64,000 nt of DNA from Leifsonia sp040686855 (GTDB lineage Bacteria > Actinomycetota > Actinomycetes > Actinomycetales > Microbacteriaceae), in the NCBI RefSeq assembly GCF_040686855.1, contig NZ_JBFBOG010000003.1, forward strand, positions 372,001 through 436,000. Direction: 5' to 3'. Below, in pieces: positions 32,934 to 41,725 of the stretch (the stretch's first letter is position 1; each line of letters starts with the position of its first letter). The notes beneath the pieces are model-generated. The model was not told where the DNA came from. It did not search any database and saw nothing but the letters and a program-made list of their open reading frames with translations. The translations under genes and the position numbers were made by a program.

Positions 32934-35057
32934 TCACAGCGGGCGGACGGACAGGATGTGAACGGGCTCGGTGAAGGCGTCGAGGCGCACGTAGTTGTCG
33001 GTGCCCCAGGTCCAGCGCTGCCCGGTCACCCGGTCCTTCACCTCGAACTGCTGCCAGAACGGGATCCCGAACCGCGTGGGGTCGAGGTGGACTATCGTCT
33101 CGCGCACGGAGTGCGGGTCGACGTTCGCGACTACGATCACCGCGTCGGCCTTGCCGCTGCGGGTGAACCGCCCGTCGAGGTACTTGGAGTAGACGAGGAC
33201 GCTGTCGTCGTCGCTCCAGTGGATCGACAGGTTGCGCAGCTGGCGCAGGGCCGGGTGCTCGCTGCGCGCCCGGTTCAGCATGGTGAGGTAGCCCGCGAGC
33301 GAGCGTCCCTCCTGCTGCGCGCGGGTGTAGTCGCGCGGACGGTACTCGTACTTCTCGTTGTCGATGTACTCCTCGGCGCCGGGCCGGGCGACGTTCTCGA
33401 ACAGCTCGTAACCCGAGTAGACGCCCCAGGTCGGTGCGGCGGTCGCGGCGATCGCCGCGCGCACCTTGAACGCCGGCTGGCCGCCGAACTGCAGGTACTC
33501 GGTGAGGATGTCCGGGGTGTTCACGAACAGGTTCGGGCGGAGGTAGTCGGCCGTCTCATGCGCGATCGAGTCGAGGAACTCCTCCAGTTCCTCCTTGGTG
33601 TTGCGCCAGGTGAAGTACGAGTACGACTGCTGGAACCCGGCCTTCGCCAGGGTGCGGAGGAGCGCGGGCCGCGTGAACGCCTCCGCGAGGAACACCACGT
33701 CCGGGTCGGTCTCGTTCACCGTGTGGATGAGCCATTCCCAGAAGTGCAGCGGCTTGGTGTGCGGGTTGTCGACGCGGAAGATGCGGACGCCGAGAGCCAT
33801 CCAATGCCGGACGATGCGCAGCACCTCCTGGCGAAGGCCCTCGTAGTCGTTGTCGAAGTTGATCGGGTAGATGTCCTGGTACTTCTTCGGCGGGTTCTCC
33901 GCGTAGGCGATCGTGCCGTCGGGGAGGGTGGTGAACCACTCGGGATGGGTCTTCACCCACGGGTGGTCGGGCGACGCCTGCAACGCCAGGTCGAGCGCGA
34001 CCTCCAAGCCCGCCTGCTTGGCCTTGCCGAGGAAGAACGTGAAGTCCTTCTCGGTGCCCAGGTCGGGGTGGATGGCGTCGTGGCCGCCCTCGGCGCTGCC
34101 GATCGCCCACGGCGATCCGGGATCGTTGGGGCCCGCGTCGAGCGTGTTGTTCGGTCCCTTGCGGAACGTGCGGCCGATCGGGTGGATGGGCGGCAGATAG
34201 ACGACGTCGAAGCCCATCGCGGCGACCTCGGGCAGGCGCTTCGCCGCCGTGCGGAAGGTGCCGGACTGCCAGGTGCCGTTGGCCCGCTTCTTCGCACCCT
34301 CGGACCGCGGGAAGAACTCGTACCAGCTGCCGACGCCGGCGCGCGTGCGCTCCACCTGGATGGCGCGCGTGGCCGAGAGGGACGGCAGGCTCACAACGGG
34401 CCGCTCGGCGAGCACCTGCTGGATGCGGTCGTCGACCGCAGCCTGGAAGCGCTCCTCGACCGGCCGCTTGGTGTCCGCGACCACCTTGGCGGCCTCGGAG
34501 AGGTGACGGCGCTCGGCGGTGCTGCGCCGCTTGTCCTTCGATGCCTGGACGAGGAGGTCGTGACCCATCGTCAGCATCAGCTCGACGTCGATCCCGGCCG
34601 GGACCTTCACCTCGGCGTTGTGGTGCCAGGTGGCGTACTCGTCGGCGTAGGCCTGCACGCGGTACCGCCAGAGGCCGGTCTGGTCGAGCTGCACCTCCAC
34701 CTCCCACCGGTCGGTGCCGGGGGCGAGCGGGTGCATGTGGTGCTCGGTCTGCTGCCCGGCGGGATCGAGCAGGATGAGATCCACGCCGATCTTGTCGTGC
34801 CCCTCCCGGAACGCGGTCGCCCGGAACGGGATCACCTCGCCGCTGAACGCCGTCGCCGCCCACAGTCCCTCGTCGACCTGGGGCGAGAGCTCCAGGATCG
34901 GGATGCGGGGGAGCAGGGGCTCGTAGTGCGCCGTGGGCGCCGGTGTCGCCGGGCTCGGCGCGGGCGCCGGCTCCGCGGGGGCTTGCTTCGTGGCCGCCTC
35001 GGGCGCGGCGGCTGCTGACTTGGTCGCTGCGTTCTTCACCACGGTCCGAACGTACAC
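32934..35057 (-). CDS. glgE: Alpha-1,4-glucan:maltose-1-phosphate maltosyltransferase GlgE
   Basis: A 707-residue GH13_3 enzyme. After an Ala/Pro-rich N-terminus it has an N-terminal beta domain (RATAFREGHDKIGVDLIL), the dimerising insert and the barrel with VRIFRVDNPHTKPLHFWEW (nucleophile Asp) and VFLAEAFTRP (acid/base Glu). GlgE transfers maltosyl units from maltose-1-phosphate to alpha-glucan chains. The GTG at 35057 is the most upstream start; GTG at 35042 or 35039 are alternatives. Synthesis genes for the substrate (treS, mak/pep2, glgM) are not in the window. Confidence 0.97.
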   Translation of the reverse strand: MYVRTVVKNAATKSAAAAPEAATKQAPAEPAPAPSPATPAPTAHYEPLLPRIPILELSPQVDEGLWAATAFSGEVIPFRATAFREGHDKIGVDLILLDPAGQQTEHHMHPLAPGTDRWEVEVQLDQTGLWRYRVQAYADEYATWHHNAEVKVPAGIDVELMLTMGHDLLVQASKDKRRSTAERRHLSEAAKVVADTKRPVEERFQAAVDDRIQQVLAERPVVSLPSLSATRAIQVERTRAGVGSWYEFFPRSEGAKKRANGTWQSGTFRTAAKRLPEVAAMGFDVVYLPPIHPIGRTFRKGPNNTLDAGPNDPGSPWAIGSAEGGHDAIHPDLGTEKDFTFFLGKAKQAGLEVALDLALQASPDHPWVKTHPEWFTTLPDGTIAYAENPPKKYQDIYPINFDNDYEGLRQEVLRIVRHWMALGVRIFRVDNPHTKPLHFWEWLIHTVNETDPDVVFLAEAFTRPALLRTLAKAGFQQSYSYFTWRNTKEELEEFLDSIAHETADYLRPNLFVNTPDILTEYLQFGGQPAFKVRAAIAATAAPTWGVYSGYELFENVARPGAEEYIDNEKYEYRPRDYTRAQQEGRSLAGYLTMLNRARSEHPALRQLRNLSIHWSDDDSVLVYSKYLDGRFTRSGKADAVIVVANVDPHSVRETIVHLDPTRFGIPFWQQFEVKDRVTGQRWTWGTDNYVRLDAFTEPVHILSVRPL

Positions 35058-35124
35058 TCATTCGCTCGAACGGGATGGGGCGGATCTGACCGACGCAAGC
35101 CTGCAATCAATACACGCATAAAGA

Positions 35125-35148
35125 GTACCGCCATAAGAGTTGCGGTAC
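35125..35148. promoter_or_regulatory. Dyad-symmetry element between glgE and the effector-like cassette
   Basis: GTACCGC (35125-35131) and GCGGTAC (35142-35148) are perfect inverted arms around 10 bp, in the 129-bp divergent space between glgE and the next gene. This is the shape of an operator; no regulator is identified. Confidence 0.4.
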
Positions 35149-35186
35149 GGTATTTGAGTAGATGAGACGCGGGAGGCGGTGCCGAC

Positions 35187-35468
35187 ATGAAGGTTGCTGT
35201 GAAGCCGGCAGTGTTGCGAGAGTTGGCGGGCGAGTTGGGGGCGCTGAACGATCCGTACCATCGTCCCGAGGTCGACGTTCGTCGATTGGGTGCGCCGCCC
35301 GCGGTGTGGGCGTTCGAGGGCTTCGAGGGGCACTGGGGGCCGGGTCAGCGGGCGCTGACCGCCGCGGTGGAGGAGTTGCGCGCGATCCTGGCCGGGGCGG
35401 CTGACGGGTACGAGCTGCGGGACGCGCGGAGTGCTGCATCGTTCCGTGGAGGGCCGCGTGTCTTCTGA
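35187..35468 (+). CDS. Small WxG-like protein, possible partner of the downstream effector-like protein
   Basis: A 93-residue protein (MKVAVKPAVLRELAGELGAL) predicted to be mainly helical, with a HWGPGQRAL segment at ~50 that resembles the W-x-G turn of WXG100/ESAT-6 proteins. It has no signal peptide and is not a canonical WXG100 in alignment by eye. Its stop (35466-35468) overlaps the start region of the next gene by 11 bp, so translation is coupled. Small helical partners of this size precede LXG/WXG effectors in type VII systems; that link is inference from size and context. Confidence 0.6.
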   Translation: MKVAVKPAVLRELAGELGALNDPYHRPEVDVRRLGAPPAVWAFEGFEGHWGPGQRALTAAVEELRAILAGAADGYELRDARSAASFRGGPRVF

Positions 35469-37380
35469 GGTCGATTGGTCCCCGCTGCTCTTCGAGGACG
35501 ACCCGACGCCGGGCCATCCGGAGGAGGTGGACACGCTCGCGCATCAGCTGAGGTGGGCGGCGGGACATCTGGAGGCGCAGACCGTCGCGCTGGAGCGCAT
35601 CCATTCGCGGGTGGGAGAGCCGGCGTGGTCCGGGATGGCCGCGCAGGTGTTCGCAGGGCGCGTTCTCACCGTGGTGGATCAGCACCGTACGGCGGCGTCG
35701 AAGCATCGTGCCGGAGCGATCGCGGCTGCGCAGTGGTCCCAGGCATTGGAGGGCGCTCACGCGCAATCCCGGGTGGCTCTGCGGGTTGCGGTTCACGCAC
35801 TGAAGGAGATCGAGGAGGGCCACGAGCTGCTCGCCGAGCTGTCCGCGGCCTTCTTAGGCTCCGAGGCCGCCGCGAAGGCGTTGAAACGCACCTTCGCGAT
35901 GTACCAGGGGCTGACGCCGCCGCTCGGTGTCACCGTGCCGACGGCCTCGCAACTGGCAGCCGCCGAACGCGAGGTACGGGCGGCGGAGAAGGCGCTGGAC
36001 CCGGTCCGGCGGCAGATCGAGACGGCGGAGCAGCGCCTGGCGGAGGCGCGAGCTCAGGGCCGACGGGCTCAGGAGCAGCACGCCCGAGGGGAATGGGCGT
36101 TCCGGGAAGGGATGGAGGCGGCCGCGACCGGTGCACCGAGGTTCGAGCCGTCGAAGCGCGGCGAGTTCGCGACGGCGCTGAGCAAGCTGACGGCGGCCGA
36201 CCTGTCCGGTGGTGCCGGAGTCCTCACCGCGCTGGAGCGGCTGACGACGGAGCAGTGGGCGGCTCTTGTCATCGAGAACCCGCAACTCGCGTGGAAGGCG
36301 CTGGACGACCCGCCGTCCCCGGACGAGGTTGCCACGTGGTGGGGACGGGTGAAGGACTCCCCGGGCCTGGCCGCGCTGCTGAAGAAGGCCCCGGAGCTTT
36401 TCGGCAACCTCGACGGGATTCCGTTCGGGGTCCGCGACGCCTGCAACCGCGCGGTGCTGAAGAAGGCGTTGAAGGACCCGGCGTCCGTGTACGAGGCGAT
36501 GGACCCGCGCCATCAGCCGGGGTCGCTCGATGAGTTCATCGGGGAGGCCAAGGCGCTGGATGCGGCGCTCAAAGACGCCGACTCGTACAAACATCGCATA
36601 TCGGGTGGGCGAGAGAACCAGGTTGTCCAGCTCGTGCACTTCGGGGCACGGAACGGAGCCGTGACGGCTGCCGTGTCGCTGGGAGACCTGGATAGGGCGA
36701 CGAACGTCACGGTCAACGTGCCGGGGGCAGGCTCGAAGCTTGCGGGCGGATTGGCACCGCATCTTCGCGCTGGAAGAGACCTCGCCCGAGCTGCATCGAA
36801 GGAGAACTCCAACTCGACATACGCGATGGTGTCATGGTTCGGCTATCGCGCACCGGCGCCATCGGAGGTCGGGGCCCCTAACCGTGGGATGGATGGTGCC
36901 AAGCCGCTCGCAATTTACCTGGACGGTCTGCACGCGGGCCGCCCAGGGAATGAACCCGCGCGGGTGAATGTGACCGGGCATTCGTACGGTTCCACGACGG
37001 CGTCGTACGCACTCAAGCTCACGAAGTATCCAACGTCCACGTTCACCTCGCTTGGTTCGGTGGGGTTCGGGACGGGCACTTCAGTGGCCGACCTCAACGT
37101 GGGTCACGTGTTCGCCACCGAAAGCAACGACCCGATCGCCGGGTTCGGCCGCACGATAACGTTCACCTCGCGCACGGATCCGCGAGATATCGATGGAGTG
37201 ACGGTGTTCCCGTCCGTCGGCGTCCCCGGGGCTCGCGACGTCACAGGGCACGACCTGCATCCGGAAGTTGGAAAGGGGAAAGACGTCAGACCAGACCCGG
37301 ACAGGGTCGGCTACCTCTCGCCGAAATCTGCCGCCCAAGTCGGAACTGCCAAGATCGTCGCAAACGGGAGCACCGAATGA
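35458..37380 (+). CDS. WSG-motif protein with C-terminal DUF1023-type alpha/beta-hydrolase domain
   Basis: A 640-residue protein from GTG 35458 (GGAGGG 5 nt upstream), starting MSSEVDWSPLLFEDDP. Residues ~20-130 are helical with PAWSGMAAQVFAGR, a WxG100-like turn; ~160-220 is a charged coiled coil. The C-terminal domain carries GNLDGIPFGVRD, WFGYRAPAPSEVG and the nucleophile motif GHSYGSTTASYA, with downstream Asp and His (SNDPIAGFG, GHDLHPEVG) in the order of DUF1023 hydrolases. No Sec signal is present, suggesting export by a type VII-like route if exported at all. A second DUF1023-type protein is at 49432. Confidence 0.78.
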   Translation: MSSEVDWSPLLFEDDPTPGHPEEVDTLAHQLRWAAGHLEAQTVALERIHSRVGEPAWSGMAAQVFAGRVLTVVDQHRTAASKHRAGAIAAAQWSQALEGAHAQSRVALRVAVHALKEIEEGHELLAELSAAFLGSEAAAKALKRTFAMYQGLTPPLGVTVPTASQLAAAEREVRAAEKALDPVRRQIETAEQRLAEARAQGRRAQEQHARGEWAFREGMEAAATGAPRFEPSKRGEFATALSKLTAADLSGGAGVLTALERLTTEQWAALVIENPQLAWKALDDPPSPDEVATWWGRVKDSPGLAALLKKAPELFGNLDGIPFGVRDACNRAVLKKALKDPASVYEAMDPRHQPGSLDEFIGEAKALDAALKDADSYKHRISGGRENQVVQLVHFGARNGAVTAAVSLGDLDRATNVTVNVPGAGSKLAGGLAPHLRAGRDLARAASKENSNSTYAMVSWFGYRAPAPSEVGAPNRGMDGAKPLAIYLDGLHAGRPGNEPARVNVTGHSYGSTTASYALKLTKYPTSTFTSLGSVGFGTGTSVADLNVGHVFATESNDPIAGFGRTITFTSRTDPRDIDGVTVFPSVGVPGARDVTGHDLHPEVGKGKDVRPDPDRVGYLSPKSAAQVGTAKIVANGSTE

Positions 37381-38066
37381 GGCGCGCGTGGGTGCGAGGG
37401 TTGCCCACTGTCGTATTGGCGGTGGTGGTGTTGTCGGTTACGGGGTGTGCATGGGTGAAAGGAGACCCATTGATGGGCAAGGACGATGCCGGGATGACGC
37501 GGGCTGAGGCGGAAGCCATAAGCATAGAGGAGGTCTACGCGCTATATGCGGAGCGGTACACGCGTCTGCAGGAGATGCTCCGCGATGCGCAGTTAGTGAT
37601 CAGCGATGGGCCGTGGGGCTGGATCGGTGCCGGTCTCCTGCCGAATGGCGGCAACGAGACCGCCTACCGCACCCCGACCGGTATGACGGTGGAGAACAGC
37701 TACCTCCTCGACGATGCGCGCACCATTCAGCCTCCCGGGGCGAAGGGTGATGAAGCGGATCTGGAGCCGATGCGTAAGCATTTCGCAGCACAGGGATGGA
37801 GAATCCAGGTCCGAAATGACTTCGAAAGCTCGACGGATCTTCTTGGCTGGTCTGAAGACGGATTCTGCGTCGAATACACCGTTCGCACCAACGGAAACTA
37901 CTCGCTCAGCGTGTACTCCGGGTCCTATTGGGGTCCGGGGAAAGAACTTCTCGTTCATCTCGCGGAGCGCCTTCGGCCGGAGCTCATCCTCCGAGAGTCC
38001 GTCCCCGGCGAGTGGATCCCGCTGCCGGCCTGGGATGCCCCGGTCGTGAATCCGGTCAGGGATTAA
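37377..38066 (+). CDS. Lipoprotein, unknown function (candidate partner or immunity protein)
   Basis: A 229-residue protein with an N-terminal signal VVLAVVVLSVTGC, a lipobox with Cys at ~24, followed by a mixed alpha/beta domain with many Trp, Tyr and Gly residues. No family is recognised. The ATG overlaps the stop of the hydrolase gene (ATGA), so the two are coupled. Codon choice is noticeably less GC-biased than in glgP next door (for example ATA, AAA, TTT codons), a sign of recent acquisition. Membrane-anchored lipoproteins often act as immunity factors for co-encoded toxins. Confidence 0.68.
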   Translation: MRRAWVRGLPTVVLAVVVLSVTGCAWVKGDPLMGKDDAGMTRAEAEAISIEEVYALYAERYTRLQEMLRDAQLVISDGPWGWIGAGLLPNGGNETAYRTPTGMTVENSYLLDDARTIQPPGAKGDEADLEPMRKHFAAQGWRIQVRNDFESSTDLLGWSEDGFCVEYTVRTNGNYSLSVYSGSYWGPGKELLVHLAERLRPELILRESVPGEWIPLPAWDAPVVNPVRD

Positions 38067-38088
38067 CCCGCGCGACATGAGCCTCCCC

Positions 38089-38094
38089 TAAGGT
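38089..38094 (+). promoter_or_regulatory. -10 box for glgP (leaderless)
   Basis: TAAGGT ends 7 nt before the GTG at 38102, giving a start that matches the conserved GlgP N-terminus. Confidence 0.5.
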
Positions 38095-38101
38095 GGAGCG
38101 G

Positions 38102-40672
38102 GTGAAGGCCATCCGTCGATTTACCGTCCGCGCCGTCCTCCCCGACAACCTCTCCGCTCTGGAGGAGATCGCAGGCAACCTCCGCTGGTCCTGGCACGAG
38201 CCCACCAAGGAGCTGTTCGCCCGCATCTCGCCCGAGCTGTGGCAGCAGGTCAGACACGATCCCATCGCCCTCCTCGGCGCGGTCGAGCCCTCGCGGCTCG
38301 CCGAGCTCGCGGGCGATCAGGGTTACGTCGACTGGGCGAACCACATCCGCGACGACCTCCGTGCGTACCTCAGCGAACCGCGCTGGTACCAGTCGCTCGG
38401 CGAGGGCGCGCCCAAGACCATCGCCTACTTCTCGCCCGAGTTCGGCATCGCGGCCACGCTGCCGCAGTACTCCGGCGGCCTCGGCATCCTCGCCGGCGAC
38501 CACCTGAAAGCGGCCAGCGACCTCGGGGTGCCGATCGTCGCCGCCGGGCTCTTCTATCGGTCCGGCTATTTCTCGCAGGCGATCACGCCCGACGGCTGGC
38601 AGCTGGAGAGCTACCCGGTGCTCGACCCCGACGGCCTGCCGCTCAGCGTCCTCCGGAACCCGGACGGCACGCCGGTGCAGATCTCGCTGGCCCTGCCGGA
38701 TGGCGTGCTGCACGCGCGCGTCTGGCAGGCCGCCGTCGGACGCGTGAAGCTGCTCCTGCTCGACACCGACATCCCCGACAACGAGGAGCGCCTGCGCTCG
38801 GTCACCGACCGCCTGTACGGCGGCGGGGGAGAGCACCGCCTGCTGCAGGAGCTGCTGCTCGGCATCGGCGGCGTCCGCGCCGTGAAGGCGTGGACAGAGC
38901 TGACGGGCGCTCCCGAGGCGGAGGTGTTCCACACCAACGAGGGGCACGCCGGCTTTCTCGGGCTGGAGCGCATCTCCGACCTCATCGGCGAAGGGCTCAC
39001 CTTCGACCAGGCGCTGCAGGTCGTGCGCGCGGGCACCGTCTTCACGACCCACACGCCGGTGCCAGCGGGCATCGACCGGTTCGACAAGCCGCTGGTCCAG
39101 CGGTACTTCTCCACTTCACTGCTTCCGGGCGTCTCCGTGGAGCAGGTGCTCCCGCTGGGCGCGGAGGACTACCCGGGCGGCTCTCCGGACGTCTTCAACA
39201 TGGCGGTCATGGGCCTGCGCCTCGGCCAGCACGCGAACGGCGTCTCGCAGCTGCACGGTGACGTGTCGCGCCACATGTTCAACGGGCTCTACCCCGGCTT
39301 CGACCCGCAGGAGGTGCCGATCGACTCGGTCACCAACGGCGTCCACGCGCCGACCTGGACCGACCCGATGCTCCGCGCCCTCGCCCTGGAGCGGCTGGGC
39401 ACCGAGGACACGACCCACGCCGACTGGGCCAACAGCGGCGCGGTCAGCGACCTCGACCTGTGGGGCGTGCGCAACCGGATGCGCGAGCAGCTGGTGCAGG
39501 ACGCCCGACGTCGCCTCGAGCGCGCGTGGGAGGAGCAGAACCCCGGCGGCATCGCGCCCGCGTGGATGGACGACCTGCTCGACCCGAACGTCCTCACCAT
39601 CGGCTTCGCCCGCCGCGTGCCGACCTACAAGCGGCTCACGCTGATGCTGCACGACCCCGACCGGCTGCGCCGCATCCTCACCGACCCGAAGCGGCCGGTG
39701 CAGTTCGTGATCGCGGGCAAGTCGCATCCCGCCGACGACGAGGGCAAGCGCCTCATCCAGAAGCTGGTGCAGTTCGCGTCGGAGGCCGACATCCGTCAGC
39801 GGATGGTGTTCCTCCCCGACTACGACATCGGGATGGCCCAGCTGCTGTACCCGGGCACGGACGTCTGGCTGAACAACCCGCTGCGCCCGCTCGAGGCCTG
39901 CGGAACGTCCGGCATGAAGGCGGCGCTGAACGGTGCGCTGAACCTGTCGATCCTCGACGGCTGGTGGAACGAGTTCTACGACGGCGAGAACGGCTGGGCG
40001 ATCCCGTCCGCGGACGCCGCCGGGGACGGCGCCGAGCGCGACGCGCTCGAGGCCGAGGCGATGTACGACCTGATCGAGCACCAGATCGCCCCGCGGTTCT
40101 ACGACCGCGACGGCGACGGCGTGCCCACCGCGTGGATCGCGCGCATCCGGCACACGCTGGCCACCCTGTCCGCTCCGCTGTCGGCTGAGCGCATGGTGCG
40201 CGAGTACGTGGAGCGGCTGTACGTTCCCGCGGCCTCCTACGAGGACCGGCTGACCGAGGACGACTTCGCCGAAGCGCGCTCGCTCGCCGACTGGAAGGCG
40301 AAGGTCGAGGCGGCCTGGCCGGGCGTCAACGTCGCCCACGTCGACGCCGGAGGTGTGGATGCGGTGCCGCAGGTCGGCGACGAGCTGCACGTCCGTGCGC
40401 TGGTGCACCTGAACGGGCTCGACCCGTCGGACGTCGAGGTGCAGGTCGTCTACGGACGCAGCCACGACGACGAGCTGACCGACACCCGCCAGCAGGCGCT
40501 CACGGTCGACACCTCGGTGCCCGGGACGCACGACGCGACCGTCGCGCACGAGTTCGTCGGCACGGTCCGGCTCGCGTGGGCCGGTTCCTTCGGCTACACC
40601 GTCCGCGTCGTCCCCGTGAACGACCTGCTCCTCACCCCCGCCGAACTCGGCCTCGTCACCACCGCGTCCTGA
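38102..40672 (+). CDS. glgP: Alpha-glucan (glycogen/starch) phosphorylase
   Basis: An 856-residue GT35 enzyme of the short actinobacterial type (MKAIRRFTVRAVLPDNLSAL). Key regions are EFGIAATLPQYSGGLGILAGDHLKA (in part), the substrate loop FHTNEGHAGFL, and the pyridoxal-phosphate site GTSGMKAALNGALNLS with its Lys. It releases glucose-1-phosphate from chain ends. GTG 38102 is chosen by leaderless spacing and family N-terminus; GTG 38093 would add three residues. A conserved 65-bp palindrome follows its stop. Confidence 0.95.
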   Translation: MKAIRRFTVRAVLPDNLSALEEIAGNLRWSWHEPTKELFARISPELWQQVRHDPIALLGAVEPSRLAELAGDQGYVDWANHIRDDLRAYLSEPRWYQSLGEGAPKTIAYFSPEFGIAATLPQYSGGLGILAGDHLKAASDLGVPIVAAGLFYRSGYFSQAITPDGWQLESYPVLDPDGLPLSVLRNPDGTPVQISLALPDGVLHARVWQAAVGRVKLLLLDTDIPDNEERLRSVTDRLYGGGGEHRLLQELLLGIGGVRAVKAWTELTGAPEAEVFHTNEGHAGFLGLERISDLIGEGLTFDQALQVVRAGTVFTTHTPVPAGIDRFDKPLVQRYFSTSLLPGVSVEQVLPLGAEDYPGGSPDVFNMAVMGLRLGQHANGVSQLHGDVSRHMFNGLYPGFDPQEVPIDSVTNGVHAPTWTDPMLRALALERLGTEDTTHADWANSGAVSDLDLWGVRNRMREQLVQDARRRLERAWEEQNPGGIAPAWMDDLLDPNVLTIGFARRVPTYKRLTLMLHDPDRLRRILTDPKRPVQFVIAGKSHPADDEGKRLIQKLVQFASEADIRQRMVFLPDYDIGMAQLLYPGTDVWLNNPLRPLEACGTSGMKAALNGALNLSILDGWWNEFYDGENGWAIPSADAAGDGAERDALEAEAMYDLIEHQIAPRFYDRDGDGVPTAWIARIRHTLATLSAPLSAERMVREYVERLYVPAASYEDRLTEDDFAEARSLADWKAKVEAAWPGVNVAHVDAGGVDAVPQVGDELHVRALVHLNGLDPSDVEVQVVYGRSHDDELTDTRQQALTVDTSVPGTHDATVAHEFVGTVRLAWAGSFGYTVRVVPVNDLLLTPAELGLVTTAS

Positions 40673-40680
40673 CCGGACCG

Positions 40681-40746
40681 CCGCCGAGTCCGCAAAGAAT
40701 GCACGCGACACGCCGCAGGAGCGTGCACTCTTTGCAGACTCGGCGG
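40681..40746. repeat. 66-bp palindrome with 26-bp arms (family member 2)
   Basis: Arms 40681-40706 and 40721-40746 match in 24 of 26 positions around a 14-nt centre. The core CGCGACACGCCG lies at 40704-40715, spanning the arm end and loop. It sits between the convergent ends of glgP and the GNAT gene, 8 bp after the glgP stop. Confidence 0.88.
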
Positions 40747-40751
40747 CGGGG

Positions 40752-41240
40752 TCAGCGGGTCATGCGCACTGCGGGGACGGAGGTGGGGCCGACGGGGTGC
40801 GTGGTGGTCGCGCCGTCGCGCGCGAAGCCGTTGCGGCGGTAGAAGGCCTCGGCGCGGGCGTTGCCGTCCATGACCCACAGGTAGGCGGGGGCGTCGCCGA
40901 TCGCCGCGTCGAGCAGGAGCTGACCAGCGCCCGAGCCGTGGGCCTCGGCGAGCAGGTAGATGCCCTCCAGTTCGCGCGGGCGGGGAGCGTCGTCGTCGCG
41001 GCCCGGTCCGGCGGTGGCCCAGCCGATGACCTCGCCGTCGCGGGAGGCGACGAAGGCGTCCGTCGTCTCGTCGGACAGGATGGTGACCCACCCGCGCGCT
41101 CGCCGCTCGATGTCGAGCGAGGCGAGGAAGTCCGCAGGCATCCGTCCGGCGTACGCCTCCCGCCAGGACAGCACGTGGACGCGCGCGATCGCACCCGCAT
41201 CCTCCACCGTCGCGCGGCGGACCGTGATCCCGCCCGTCAC
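40752..41240 (-). CDS. GNAT-family N-acetyltransferase
   Basis: A 162-residue GNAT-fold protein (MTGGITVRRATVEDAGAIAR) with the acetyl-CoA region LLAEAHGSGAGQLLLDAAI and the C-terminal EAFYRRNGFARDG. The target amine cannot be predicted. Its GTG start overlaps the ybaK stop (GTGA), giving a glgX-ybaK-GNAT coupled unit. Confidence 0.87.
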   Translation of the reverse strand: MTGGITVRRATVEDAGAIARVHVLSWREAYAGRMPADFLASLDIERRARGWVTILSDETTDAFVASRDGEVIGWATAGPGRDDDAPRPRELEGIYLLAEAHGSGAGQLLLDAAIGDAPAYLWVMDGNARAEAFYRRNGFARDGATTTHPVGPTSVPAVRMTR

Positions 41241-41725
41241 TTCGCGATCCCCGCGTAGGAGCCGTCCGTCGCGGTCAGCAGGTCGCCCGGCGCCAATTCG
41301 ATGTCGAAGCCGCGCTTTCCCCCGGACACGAACACAGTGTCGAACAGCTGCGCGGTCTCATCCACGACCGTCGGATGCCCGGTCTTCTGCCCGACCGGGC
41401 TGATCCCGCCGACGACGTATCCCGTGCGGCGCTCCGCGACCGCCGGGTCCGCCATCGTCGCCCGCTTCGCACCGACGGCGGCGGCGAGCGCCTTCAGGTC
41501 GAGCATCCCGGTCACCGGCACCACACCGACCACGAGCCCGAGGTCGGTGTCGGCCAGCAGCGTCTTGAACACCCGGTCGGGCTCGACGCCCAGCGCCTCC
41601 GCCGCCTCCAGCCCGAACGACGGCGCCGACGGGTCGTGGTCGTACGGGTGCGCCGCGAATGGGATGCCCGCGGCCGTCAGCGCGACCGTGGCCGGCGTCC
41701 CCGCCGCGGCCTTCGCGCGCGCCAT
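41237..41725 (-). CDS. ybaK: Cys-tRNA(Pro)/Cys-tRNA(Cys) deacylase, YbaK type
   Basis: A 162-residue INS-superfamily protein with the catalytic Lys in DRVFKTLLAD (K54) and the conserved ending GGKRGFDIELAPGDLLTATDG. It hydrolyses mischarged Cys-tRNA(Pro). The start ATG overlaps the glgX stop by one base and its own stop overlaps the GNAT start. A more distant homologue lies at 56103. Confidence 0.9.
   Translation of the reverse strand: MARAKAAAGTPATVALTAAGIPFAAHPYDHDPSAPSFGLEAAEALGVEPDRVFKTLLADTDLGLVVGVVPVTGMLDLKALAAAVGAKRATMADPAVAERRTGYVVGGISPVGQKTGHPTVVDETAQLFDTVFVSGGKRGFDIELAPGDLLTATDGSYAGIAK

Noticed and set aside
35854..36762. 302-codon reverse frame inside the WSG/DUF1023-type gene.
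   Set aside because: Shadow of the + strand gene, which has the hydrolase motif and coupled start.
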